A DNA stretch of 64,000 nt from Fusarium oxysporum f. sp. lycopersici 4287 (Eukaryota > Ascomycota > Sordariomycetes > Hypocreales > Nectriaceae). Where the stretch lies: positions 1,574,109 through 1,638,108 of the forward strand of contig NC_030988.1 in NCBI RefSeq assembly GCF_000149955.1, read 5' to 3'. Position numbers and translations under genes: made by a program. Below are positions 13,121-23,924 of this stretch, piece after piece (the first letter of the stretch is position 1; every line of letters starts with the position of its first letter). The notes under the pieces are model-generated. The model saw only the letters and a list, made by a program, of their open reading frames with translations. It did no database searches and was not told where the DNA came from.

Positions 13121-13500
13121 TGATTCAAGTTCTGTGCACGTAAAGAAAGTACCTCAGGTAATCAGCCGCCGCCTATCACTAAATTTCACTGCTGGTTAAA
13201 TACCCTCCCCATCTGGACTAACGGACAGCCGTGTTAGTTGAGCCGCATTCCCCGCTTTTGTGTACGAGGCAGATTAACGCCACGCGACACGCAACCAGGA
13301 TACGGTGTGCCTCCTTTTATGCCTTATTACATGTCAAAAATTCCAACAAATGGCTTATCTTACGTTGTTCTGGGAGAACATTGATCCGCTGACGCAAACG
13401 CTAAGATTACAGTGTCTTTTTTTTTGGGGGGGGTTTTTTTTTTGAGGCCGGCTCCGTATCTTTCACACTCCAATACCCCGCATCATCTCTCGTTACGGAC
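13121..13500. promoter_or_regulatory. Shared promoter region of divergent F-box and zinc-finger genes
   Basis: This 380-base spacer separates two divergent starts. It contains an unusual homopolymer series: nine T (13417-13425), eight G (13426-13433) and ten T (13434-13443), only about 60 bases from the zinc-finger ATG. No specific factor site is claimed. Confidence 0.45.
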
Positions 13501-14361
13501 ATGCCTGGTCTCAATTCCGAAAACTCAACCTCAAGGTTTCAGGAATCTATGCGTTCCAGTGACGGCTATTCTAGCTCGGAAGATGACATTCCAGGAGATG
13601 AGTCTTGTTGTGAGGGTCAACTTAGGGACTCCGCCTTTTATACCAATGAAAAGATTGAAGATGCCGTGAAGCATATTTCATCCCAAGCCTTTCAACACTT
13701 TTCAAAAGCTACACGGTCCTCTGCGCCACCTGACGAACTCGATCACTTCAAATGCCCCTTCTATGCTTCAAATCCAGAGAAATATCGAAAATGTCTTGCA
13801 CGTCATGATCTTCGTTCGGTTGAGAGCGTGATCAGGCACATGCAACGCCATCACAAGCAGCCACCATATTGTCCAAGATGCTCAAAGACCTTTGAAACGG
13901 TGGCAGAATGCGATACCCACATCATCAAGCAAAAATGCAAAACTGAGCCCCTCATGATTCCAGACGGCATCAACGATTACCAGCAAAGGGGATTGAAAAG
14001 CACGCCGAAAAAGAGAGACTACCATCAATGGCCCACCAAGCGACGCTGGGAGCACATATACAAGCTGGTCTTTCGTGAAACACAATCCTGTCCTTCAGCA
14101 TACTTGGACACTAACGAGATGACGGTATTGCAAGCTCGAGACTTTTGGAAGGCCCACGGTGGGAAATATATCACAGAATATTTTCAGGCTCAGAGCGGAT
14201 TGGAAATGGAGGACGCGCAGGCAATGCTGTATAACGCGTGTCTACGCGCTCTAGTCGAGCATGTTGTCGATCAGAGTTTGATGGTTTCAGGAACAGGCTG
14301 GATAAAGTGCATCAAGGCACTTCAGAATTATCTCTTCTCCTTCTTCATCCCATGGCGATAG
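13501..14361 (+). CDS. Fungal C2H2-type-like zinc-finger protein, 286 aa
   Basis: A single intact frame starts at ATG 13501. Residues about 84-146 hold a Cys/His cluster: CPFY...KC, then HMQRHH, then CPRC (about 124-127), and a terminal His and Cys. This matches an uncharacterised zinc-binding module common in ascomycete proteins, where CPFY-x-Cys is followed by a conserved His pair and a second CPxC finger. Residues 1-60 are acidic and Ser-rich. The downstream half is helical and rich in Trp and Lys (KKRDYHQWPTKRRWEHIYKL) and has no recognised fold. A role in nucleic-acid or protein binding is inference. The length may be short for the family if a 3' exon exists, but the stop at 14359-14361 is clean. 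It is divergent from the F-box gene. Confidence 0.75.
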   Translation: MPGLNSENSTSRFQESMRSSDGYSSSEDDIPGDESCCEGQLRDSAFYTNEKIEDAVKHISSQAFQHFSKATRSSAPPDELDHFKCPFYASNPEKYRKCLARHDLRSVESVIRHMQRHHKQPPYCPRCSKTFETVAECDTHIIKQKCKTEPLMIPDGINDYQQRGLKSTPKKRDYHQWPTKRRWEHIYKLVFRETQSCPSAYLDTNEMTVLQARDFWKAHGGKYITEYFQAQSGLEMEDAQAMLYNACLRALVEHVVDQSLMVSGTGWIKCIKALQNYLFSFFIPWR

Positions 14362-16580
14362 TACTTCGTCGCTTATCTGGTCTTTTGGCCCAGGTCAGCT
14401 ACCTCTCCTTCTCGTCGCCGGCTTCTGGTTACGCCAATACGTGCACATCAGTCGTAGTTGGGTCAGGTTATCGGTCTATTACCTCTTGGCGACAGGTCAC
14501 GGCTGGGCTCGAGGGATAATGTCGTTGATCGCGTCCAACACTACCGATATCAGCACGCCCGTCTGAGCCTTCTATGCTGCCACACTGTAACACTTCTAGC
14601 TTAGTTCCGACCCTCTCCTTGATTTCTAATCAAAGTGCATTCTTTACTAGTAGTGTGTTGCCGGGCGCTCGTCCAGGCTGAGCCGTCTCGACCGAACAAT
14701 GCTCTGTTGAAACTATCTCATAGCTCGCCAATTCCTTCACCAACTCCGTTGCCTGATGGATGAAGCAGAGCTTACCCACATAGCACCAACACATGGTAAC
14801 GCAGAGACAGTACTAGAAGATGTTTTACTTCTCTCATTCCTTATGGTTTTCCTCGGAGAACTAATTTCGGTTCTGTCGTCATTTACCCAAGGGAATCCAT
14901 CTACGAATGTCGTTAAATTCGTCAGAAGAGAGACCTGATGCATCGGACCAGACGAAATTATTTCTCGAGGGATGTCCACAGGGCATGGGCCGCAGGCCTT
15001 GAGGGCAGGTATCAGAAGAGAGCGATACCGGGGCCTGTTTTCAAGTCCTTAGGAAAGAAAACATGAGGTACCACGTTAAATAACCTTGAACAACTCCGAA
15101 GTTGGAGCGAAATTAGTATCAATAGCCGACTTGTCAATCGAATGAAAGGCCATTGACTGCCAATCGATATGCAACGCATAACAGCCTCAAGGAAGTATAG
15201 CAGTAACAATCAAGGTTACAACCTGTAACTTGTATAACCAGAGGTACCTAAGTCTTAGACTGCTATTTTAGCAGTAGGAAGTATATTTGATAGTATTAGT
15301 CTAACTGGCTCAGGGTATGCGGGGTATCCCAGAAAGTAAGTGAGACGTGGGCCGAAATGCCTACCCGTTGGCAAAAACAACCCTAAATTTAGAGCCTCAA
15401 AAAGAATTTGAGGAGCTGTCGATACGACTTCGTGGACGGCATTAGCACTCAATGCGTATATCAAACCTAACTCGACATCCTAGAAGCTGAGACGAGGGTG
15501 CAGATTAAGCGCCGTTCGACACGTTCCCTTATTACTTTCCCCTGCACGTCCATCATTTCCCTTTCTACTGTCGTTTACATTTTACTCGCGACAGAACAAG
15601 CTTTCATGATATTAATAGTGTCATTGTAGAAAAGCCACACGCGACAACCTGTTAGCTAAGTGACACATCAAATTCTCGCCTCTATTACAGGGAAACTGGA
15701 GACGGCTAGGAACGAGCACTACCATCATTTATGGTTTTCCTGCCGCTTCGAAACCCTGATCTGCAGGTAACTTCTCCAAGCTGCTAGGGAAAAAAAATGT
15801 TTTCAACCCTCTCTTTGGTCTGGGTTATTCTGATACGTTTCGGCTGAGTGTGGCTTGCATTATCACATGCTGCGTTGTCCCTTGTATGAACACCTAACAA
15901 TTGTTTCGATAGGGATATAGAGCCTCACCGCCATAATTCACATGGTTACGGATGTTGCTATTGGCGAACTGCTATTGCGACGTTCAGGGGACGCACATTC
16001 CGGGTCTCGAAGCCGATGACCATGTTCTTCAGCCGCATCATGGCCATCCCAGTGCAGAATATGACATGCCATGTAAGCTACAGCTGTCTGCTATCAGAAC
16101 CACAAGGGCTTGATCACTGCTCCATGATGAAAAGTACAGTTTAACTAACCGATATCAGCGCAAGATGAGATTCTCGATAATTGATTCACTCTCCTGTCCG
16201 ACGGATGTAGGTTAATGTAACGAAAGCCCTTCATTCCAGGGACTGCTGTAGAGACTCCCTTCTCATCTCACTTCAAATATTGCGCTGTAAATGTGACAGA
16301 AGCCGCCAGCCTTATCCGGCGGCCAAATATATCATACTGATACTAGTCGTTAGACGCCGAGGGAGCGACATGACTGAGGGACATGCATATTGTGTGCTGG
16401 GGTCTTTGACGGCTGTAATACATCTGGTATAAAGGATGTCAGCCGTGTATAAGAAGCGAAGATTCTAGCTTCACTGTCTTGTTATGGATGTTTGCCACGC
16501 CGAAAACGATCAACACCATAGAATCGACAAACCAGCACATTCCATCCCTACCTTCGTTGGCAGATGCTCACTAACGCACA
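14362..16580. other. Intergenic stretch, no convincing gene
   Basis: About 2.2 kb with short frames on both strands. The minus-strand frames at 14737-14979 and 15255-15464 read somewhat like protein but show no motif and no splice partner, so I do not call them. A TATAAA sits at 16428-16433, about 150 bases before the next start codon. Confidence 0.45.
16428..16433 (+). promoter_or_regulatory. Possible TATA box
   Basis: TATAAA lies about 150 bases upstream of the ATG at 16581. Spacing is longer than the usual 40-120 bases to the initiation codon in fungi, so this is tentative. Confidence 0.3.
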
Positions 16581-18124
16581 ATGTCAAGCTATGAATTGAT
16601 TCTTGTGTCGTCGACGATGTCATCTCCACGCCCGTCTTCTGTCTTTTTATGCAATGCGGACGACGAATCAGCCGAACAGCCATCTGATGACACGGCGACT
16701 ATGATTGATAGTGAGATTCAAAGTGAGGATGGAAATTTCAGGCCTGAGACAACGCCGACCGACACACCTATACCCCCTAGACCATCACATCTGGAACATC
16801 CCGGCAACAAGAACATTCGGCATGGAGGAGACTTGATGCATGAGGAGGTGGTGCTTATGACGCATCCAGTTGGCATTGTTCTTCAGCTACTCGGACCTGC
16901 CTGTCTCCTTCTTTGTGAGCTTCATCAGGCCCTTCGCCTCAAGCCGAGCGAATTTCCTAAGGTGTTCAACCAGGGTTCAAATCCATACCACGAAATCCAC
17001 ATATGGATCCATAATGTGGATCCATATCCATTCCATTCCATTCCACGTGGGCTTCAGCATTTCCATATCCACGCCACGAAGCCCCTTCCACATGTTCCAC
17101 ATGTGGAAATCGTGGAATATTTTAGGTGGGGTTCGAAAATACCTTGATTTCCTTGTGAAATCCCGCATATCCTAAGTACTTTCTATCACCCACAACAACA
17201 CAACATCGATTTGCCACCCCATTTTCCTCCGTACACAATGAGTCCATTCTGGGGGCTTCACTGTTACTCGCGTTACTACCCCAAATCGAAATGGCCACTC
17301 CCCATCCTACCAAGTCAACCACATCCGTTCCAGAACGAACAGAAGAGGACAATCAACGGCTCTTTCAGCTCTACAAAAGCTGGATCTTGACGGAGAGAGA
17401 CGGCAAGGCGCGTCTATAGGTATATCGGTTCGGCTACGAATATCCAGCATAACAAGAAACAGGAACGTCGGTGGGTGTGTTGCCTTTGCGTCAAGCAACG
17501 GCGGATTTTAATGGACCAATGACAAAAACATTGACGTCACCGAGGGCGGGCGGGACCCATTAATTACCATTGTTGGACGAAGTAGGTTTCCATTCCACGA
17601 ATTCCACAATATGGATCCATTTCCATAATGGATCCATTTCCACCCATTCCACATCGAAATTATTAGTCAGCATCCATATCCACGCCATATTCACAAATGT
17701 GTCGTGGAGTGTCGTGGATTTGAACCCTGTGTTCAACGCTCAGGCTGTCTGCGTCCACAAGGAGTGCATTACAACCAAGCAAGGCTATATTGATGTAGTC
17801 TTTGGCGGTAATATCGTTGAAATCGGCGACTTGGCCCACAAGGGACTTGAAGATCGGTTTAGAGACTCCAAAGCTCGTTTGATTCTTGATTTAATAAGTG
17901 GGAAGGTTGGGTTATTGAAGATAATGGCGAACCTGCATATGTATTGCCGAGACTCCGGGCTCGTGCAGTTGCCGACAGCACTTCGGTGTACTGCCGCTAT
18001 CATGTATCAAGACTTTATTCGAATCTTCCATTGTGGGAAATTGTTCAGTGGGAGACTGTGTTTAGAGCTCTTGGTCTTTTCTTGCAACAAAGGCCCAAGG
18101 ACTCCATTGCCATATCAGATATAA
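16581..18124 (+). pseudogene. Unknown gene split by a hAT insertion
   Basis: The 5' part runs from ATG 16581 to 16970 and encodes an acidic, Pro/Ser-rich start followed by a hydrophobic stretch (VGIVLQLLGPACLLLCELH) and LRLKPSEFPKVFN. The frame then enters a mobile element (16971-17729). Beyond the repeated target site (17730-17737) the same frame resumes with AQAVCVHKE and stays open to 18124. Removing the element and one target copy gives one continuous frame of about 260 codons, so the insertion broke a coding sequence. A second frame from about 17944 (LGLFLQQRPKDSIAISD) also looks coding, which suggests a later frameshift or splice. The downstream frame 18391-18684 with CNGCG may be a further exon. 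I do not recognise the family; some features recall C-terminal parts of fungal regulatory proteins, but this is weak. Confidence 0.55.
16963..17737. mobile_element. Non-autonomous hAT-type element, 759 bp, with 8-bp target duplication
   Basis: The element spans 16971-17729. Both ends show the inverted repeat CAGGGTTCAAATCCA, perfect over 15 bases. It is flanked by identical 8-bp direct repeats TGTTCAAC at 16963-16970 and 17730-17737. An 8-bp duplication and a CAGGG-type terminus are diagnostic of the hAT superfamily. Subterminal DNA is packed with TCCA/TGGA motifs (for example around 16995-17110 and 17590-17680), as in hAT transposase-binding regions. The interior carries a degraded fragment starting near 17291 (MATPHPTKSTTS) and later a basic stretch with CxxC (RRWVCCLCVKQ), compatible with the BED finger of a hAT transposase. 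The catalytic region is absent, so the element is a deletion derivative needing a transposase from elsewhere. Confidence 0.9.
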
Positions 18125-18699
18125 TAGTTATCGCAGAAACTTTGGTAGAATCTCTTACTGTGAAAAAAGAAAAAAAAAATATCGTGTTCTTTGTTACCTG
18201 TGTTAGCTGCGTCAAGTTTATTCTTACGGCTTGCAATTCCTCCTCTAGGTGCCTGAGACGCTTGACCGCGAAATGGGTACTGCCTCTGTCGGAGATTAGT
18301 TCAGGAGTCGTACCTAGAGGATTATGGATAGGAAGAAAAAGAACCATCATGTAATGGCTAACATGGTTTCAACAACCAGACAACGCTCATTTGCGGCCGG
18401 CCGTTGGGAGGGAAGATCTTGGAGAGATTACTACCCTGAACCCCTTAGTCATATATTGGCTCAGCCACTCTGCGTGTCTCACTCAAACATTATTTGATGA
18501 TTTCATAGACTCGGAAACTAGCGGCGCTAGCGGAGTCAGTCTTCAAAGTGGCTTTGACGGGGGGGCTCAGCCAGCAAGGCAGACTTCCATCATTCTCAAC
18601 AAGTATCAATGCAATGGCTGTGGTCAAGAGGCTCAGAATGCAAGTTTCACTTCTCATTGTCGCATCGGACTTCAAATCCTGTGACATAACATCCAACAG

Positions 18700-20281
18700 C
18701 TATCGCTCAGCATCATTGGTCACGTGAAACAGAACATGGCACTCTTCTCCGACACTCCAAATACAAATTTTGAACCACAAGGGTGAGTGCCAGTACTTCT
18801 ACTTTTCTATGACCACGGCTAACCTTCCCGATCACCAAAAATCATGGGAACTATTTTTCCTTGTAAGGAATTCTCATCGTCCTCGCTTTTAGCCACGCGG
18901 TTCAGCTTGTTGAGTACGGCCTTTGGACATCCACTACAACAGGCAACTACCAAGCCGATAGAGACTTGAGACCTTCGACATCAAGAGTGTTGACCACGAG
19001 AAATCTCAATATCTTCTGACAAGACGATCTAACGGGAGCACCTCCGTAGACCTATCAGAGGCTTGTTGATTGAGCGCAGTCGCTACCCAGTACCAAGCCA
19101 CCTAGCTGTTCGCAAGAGAGCTCGATTTGTCATCCATTCAAGTTTGGAACGAACATATTTGTGTGAGGATGGTCGATCCAAGCATCACATTGACCGTAGT
19201 GCTAATACTATTGGTGTCAATTATTTTTCCCGACCTGCCTACAAGCAACATACTTGGTCTTGCCGTTGCTGGCGGGAAGACGAATTTGGACCCTGTCTCC
19301 GCCCGCACTCCCTTTTTACCTACCTTTCCGTGTCGCCTGCGTTACATGCATGCCGCCGCTCTCAGAATTGACCAGTCACACAGAAAGGCAACAACAGCGA
19401 GGGGCCCCCAGGCTCATTCTCCCTGGCCCATGTTGGCCAAATCGAGCGTACAGGGCTCCCTTAGATGGGGCAATTTCCAGGGTGGCGTGGGCTTGTGGTG
19501 GCTAGCTCTGGCAGGCGACGCTGTCCATCCTTGCTTTTCTGAAAGGGAACAGGCTCTCGCACATGCATCGCAACCCGGACTGCGCTAACAGATTCTGTTC
19601 ACCCTGCATTGCTTGCCGGGGCATTCCCCGTCAGCCTCACAACTGCCCCTGGTTTTGTGTCGGAAATAACAAACTCGCAAGCATACAGTAGTTAAGAAGA
19701 CAGAAATATTCAGACAGCGCCCCGATGAAACCAGCCGATGGATTGTGTAGAATAATTTCAACACCCCAATCCGAGTCTTCCTTTTTGTCTTGAGACGCCA
19801 AGCCGCACCAACAACGACAATCGCTAGTCATGCACGACCAACTCTCGATGTGAGCATCTTCTCATCCACATTGTGCCATCCATTGCACCCAGCCTGCCTC
19901 CAAATTGCCGCATGGCGTGCACTTTGCCCGTGGGAAGAACCGGGACCATAGGCTGTGGCCGCAGATCGTCTGGTCGCCTGTCACAGTCGTGCTGTCTTTT
20001 TCCTTCTGCTGCCTGGCTTCCTCAGGTCGGAGAGCGTTGATCATCTTCCGCTTCGCATTGACCTACCAACCATTCCCCACGCTACAAACCGTACCGTGAA
20101 CGTCGGAACCTTTGACCCTGCCAATATCTCGCCTCAAGTATGTCTGATCTCACGCTTTCCTAGTTCTTCTGTTCACACCTTTCATCCCACAAACAAACGT
20201 CCAGGAACCGTTTCTCGACACTCCGAACTCGCGAGTGCCTCACGCAGAACATGAAGAACAAACCTCCACGCCGGCGTTCCT
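18700..20281. other. Stretch without a firm gene; probable 5' part of the Ste23 pseudogene near its end
   Basis: Short frames at 19063-19371 and 19127-19588 overlap and lack motifs. Near 20100-20260 a possible exon pair (FDPANISPQ, then EPFLDTPNSRVPHAE, separated by a GTATGT...CCAG intron of about 65 nt) leads towards the Ste23 frame and may be its original 5' end. Nothing else is supported. Confidence 0.35.
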
Positions 20282-23200
20282 ATGATGATGCTTGTTACTG
20301 ACTCCCTCAAGAAACCTTCGCTCAACGATCGAGATTATCGCATCATTCGTCTTAACAATGAACTTGAAGCGCTCCGGATGCATGATTCCGAAACGGACAA
20401 GGCCAGCGCTGCGCTGGATATCAATGTGGGAAACTTCAGCGACGAGTCTGATATCTCCGGTACAGTCCATGCGGTGGAATATGTAAGTGCATCAATTCAA
20501 CAGCCGTGATGTTGTACAGACAAATGGGCTAATATTTCTGCTTGTCAACAGTTTTTCTTAATGGGCACCAAGAAATTCTCAATTGAGAACGAATACAGCC
20601 AACGCCTCTCCGCCAATTCAGGAACCTCCAATGCTTACACAGGGTCGACCTCGATGAACTACTTTTTCTACATTTCTGTCAAGCCAGACAATGGCCAAGA
20701 TCCTTCCGATACCAACCCATCTCCTCTGAGCGGGGCTCTCGACCGATTCGCCCAGTTCTTTATTGAACCGCTTTTCCTTTCCGAGACGCTGGACCGAGGG
20801 CTGAAAGCTGTCGATTTAGAAAACAAGAAGAGTCTTCAAAATGACACCTAGAGACTACATTAGCTTGAAAAGTCTCTGTCTAACCCCAATCACCCGTTCT
20901 GTCACTTCTCTACCGGCAACTTTGAGGTTCTCAAGACCCTTTCTGAGGCACGTGGAATCGATGTGAGGGACAAGTTCATCGCGTTTCATGCCAAGCACTA
21001 TTCAGCGAACCGCATGAAATTGGGCTGTTCTGGATAGAGAACCGCTCGATGTGCTCCAAAAATGGATTGCCAAGTTGTTCTCGCCCGTCGTCAATAAGAA
21101 GCTTTCACCGAACCGATGGCCTGGCGAACTTCCTTTCAGAGAGTCCGATCTCGGCATGCAATGATTGGCAAAGCCTGTCATGTATTCGAGAGAACTTAAC
21201 TTGTACTTCCCATTCATTGATGAGGAGTTCATGTTTGCCACTCAGCCTAGCCGATACATTAGTCATCTTATCGGACATGAGGGTCCTGGAAGTATCATGT
21301 CGTACATCAGGTCCAAGGGTTGGGCGAACGGTCTTAACGCTGGTGCTTACCCTATGTGCCCTGGCACTCCTGGTATCTTCGATATGCAAGTTTGCTTGAC
21401 AGAAGATGGTCTTAAGAACTACCCTGAGATCATCGAGATCTTTTCCCGTACATCGCTCTCCTGCGTGAGCACCCTCCCCAAGAGTGGATTTCCAAGAGCA
21501 GAAGGGAATAGCTGATGTCGATTTCAAGTTCAAGCTAAAGACACCTGCCAGTCGATTTACCAGCCGAATCAGCTCGGTTATGCAGAAGACTCTGCCTCGG
21601 AAATGGTTGCTCAGTGGCCATAGCCGTCTCCGAGAATTTGCTCCTGACCAGATCGAGAAAGCTCTTGCTACGATTCACCCAGATAACTCCTGCATGGTTA
21701 TTGTGTCGCGTAACTATCCTGGCGACTGGGACTAGAAGGAAAAGTGGTACGGAACAGAGTATCGCCATGACAAGATTCCCAATGATCTCATGCAGGAGTG
21801 TAAGAAAGCCTTTGCAGTCTCTCCCCAGGATCGCCTACCTACTCTTCACCTACCCCATAAGAACCAGTTCATTCCCAACGAGCCCGAGGTTGAAAAGCAG
21901 GAAATGGATGAGCAGGCACTGAACCTCGGGTCATTCGCAATGATAGCATTGCCAGAACACAATGGAAGAAGGATGATATTTTCTGGGTTTCTCGCGCCAA
22001 CCTTATTGTCAGCTTGAAGACACCCCTCTTCTATGCTTCGGCAGAAAACAACGTCAAGGCTCGACTGTTCTCGGATCTGGTCCGTGATGCGCTCGAGATG
22101 TACTCATACGACGCGGAACTGGCTGGATTGCAGTACAAGATCAGTCTTGATTCTCGTGGTTTGTTCTTGGACGTTAGCGGCTATGATGATAAGCTCCCTG
22201 TGCTCTTGGATCAAATCGTTACAACAATGCGGGACTTAGATATCAAGAAATATCGTTTGAGACTGTAAGGGAGCGCCTAACCCGAGGTAACAACTGGCAG
22301 CTACAGTCGTCCTACCATCAGGTTGGTGACTACACCAATTGGCTCAATACCCCGGAGTCGGACTTCATAGTAGAGGAGCTGGCAGCGGAGCTTTCGGGTG
22401 TCACTTGGAGGGTATCAGGTTGTTCCAGAAGCAGATGCTTGGCCAGGTGTTCATTGAGGTGTACGTACATGGCAACATATACAAGGAGGATGCTCTCAAA
22501 GCAACTGACATGGTGGCGTCCATATTGAAGCCCCGGGTCTTGCCCAAGGCCCAGTAGCCTATCCTGCGGTCTCCTATCCTGACCGAAGGCTCCAACTACG
22601 TCTTAAGGAAGACTTTCAAGGATCCTGCCAACGTCAACCACTGCGTCAAGACTTGATTTTATGTTGGCAGCAGGGAGGATCGCGATATTCGAACCAAGAC
22701 TCTGATACGTGGGCCAGCCTTTGATCAGCTCCGAACTAAGGAGCCATTTGGCTACATTGTCTTCAGCATGCCCCGGACTTTCTCGATGACGTATGGCTTC
22801 CGCTTCCTCATACAGAGTGAGATGGCGCCAAAGTTTCTCGATTCTCGTAGCGAGGCCTTCCTCGTGAGATATGCGGACACATTGGAAAAGATGAATGATA
22901 CAGAGTTCGAGGGCCCCCAACGGAGTCTGATTGTTTGGCGGTAAGAGAAACCTAGGAACTTGGACAAGGAGTCCACCCGGCACTGACACGAACCGGTGAC
23001 AGCCCAATGCGACGCCGCACAAATTAAGCTTCTGACCAAGCTCGAAGTTATGGAATTCTTCAACCGGCGTCTTAGCCCTGTCTCTAGTCGGAGAGATCGC
23101 TCATCGATTCATCTACAGGCTCAAGGCAAGGCCGAGGGTGTCGATAAGCGACAGGAAGAGGCTCAGAAGAATGCCAATATGTAGACATCGGCTGGGGATG

Positions 23201-23315
23201 ACGTCAAGATGGCCGAGGAAACTACTGATGGTAGACTCTTCAAAGCTGGTCTCACTGCTAGTTTAGGCGCCAGGCCCGTCAAGGACATTAGCGAGTATGA
23301 AGATACGGATGCAGA
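20282..23315 (+). pseudogene. Ste23 / insulin-degrading enzyme family metallopeptidase, decayed
   Basis: Successive fragments in all three frames read as an M16 peptidase of the Ste23/IDE type: DSLKKPSLNDRDYRIIRL, then the active-site region, then MGTKKFSIENEYS, HLIGHEGPGSIMSYI, HLEGIRLFQKQMLGQ, VYVHGNIYKEDALKATDM and a final KDISEYEDTDA running into the gap. A 69-nt intron (20483-20551) joins VHAVE to the MGTKK segment in frame. The catalytic HxxEH motif is HAVEY here, with the last zinc-binding His replaced by Tyr (one C-to-T change). Stops include TAG at 20849, 20861, 21733 and 22555, and TGA at 22654; all sit where relatives have Trp or Gln. Frameshifts also occur, for example near 21019. 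An active copy processes peptides such as a-factor in yeast; this copy cannot. It may be a duplicate of an intact Ste23 elsewhere. Confidence 0.85.
20468..20482 (+). other. Lost zinc-binding motif (HxxEY instead of HxxEH)
   Basis: Codons CAT GCG GTG GAA TAT encode His-Ala-Val-Glu-Tyr directly before a splice donor at 20483. In M16 peptidases the fifth residue is the second zinc ligand, His. CAT or CAC to TAT or TAC is a single C-to-T transition. Confidence 0.75.
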
Positions 23316-23415
23316 NNNNNNNNNNNNNNNNNNNNNNNNNNNNNNNNNNNNNNNNNNNNNNNNNNNNNNNNNNNNNNNNNNNNNNNNNNNNNNNNNNNNN
23401 NNNNNNNNNNNNNNN
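23316..23415. other. Assembly gap, 100 N
   Basis: Exactly 100 unknown bases, the usual placeholder for a scaffold gap of unknown size. It falls in the last few codons of the Ste23 pseudogene, so sequence on its two sides may not be adjacent in the genome. Confidence 0.99.
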
Positions 23416-23924
23416 GAGGGGGGGTTGCGTTACGTTACTCCCTGGGTTTCTCCTAGGCTAGCAACTTGAATGGAGATGGGGTTATCGAGATAAAACATAG
23501 TTGTGATCTTGCATTTCAGGTGTGACGGACTTCTTCTTTCCACTTCACGTAGTTGCAAGTGGGGAGGTGAAAGCGTATTCTTCATATGGTCCTGTTTGCT
23601 CTCTGGAATGGACAGTCAACTGGCAACATCTCATATCCCTCACGGAGAGGCACAGCGCCAGATTGGCCAACGATGGTTCTGTCGATATGTTATACATTAC
23701 TAGACTTGTCACTCTATGTTGACAGAAACGTGCCGCCGTGACATTCAAGAGAAGATTCTGTCTATGGTAAACAATTCTGAACCCACTAGGTTCGCTAAGT
23801 AGAATGATAACAGCCACAGTTGATCACATGTAATCGTAATCCGACCCCATAGTTGATCCTAACGCGTTACTGACAGAAAATCCTGATCACATATTAACCA
23901 GGCAGAGATTAGCTAAGGGGCCTG
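23416..23924. other. Intergenic after gap
   Basis: About 500 bases with no supported gene or repeat. Frames on both strands are short and featureless. Confidence 0.45.

Noticed and set aside
16971..16990. GGTTCAAATCC resembling a tRNA B box
   Set aside because: It is the inverted-repeat end of the hAT element and recurs inverted at the other end; no cloverleaf surrounds it.
19127..19588. 153-aa open frame, plus strand
   Set aside because: It overlaps another open frame, lacks motifs and splice support, and its composition looks like chance translation.
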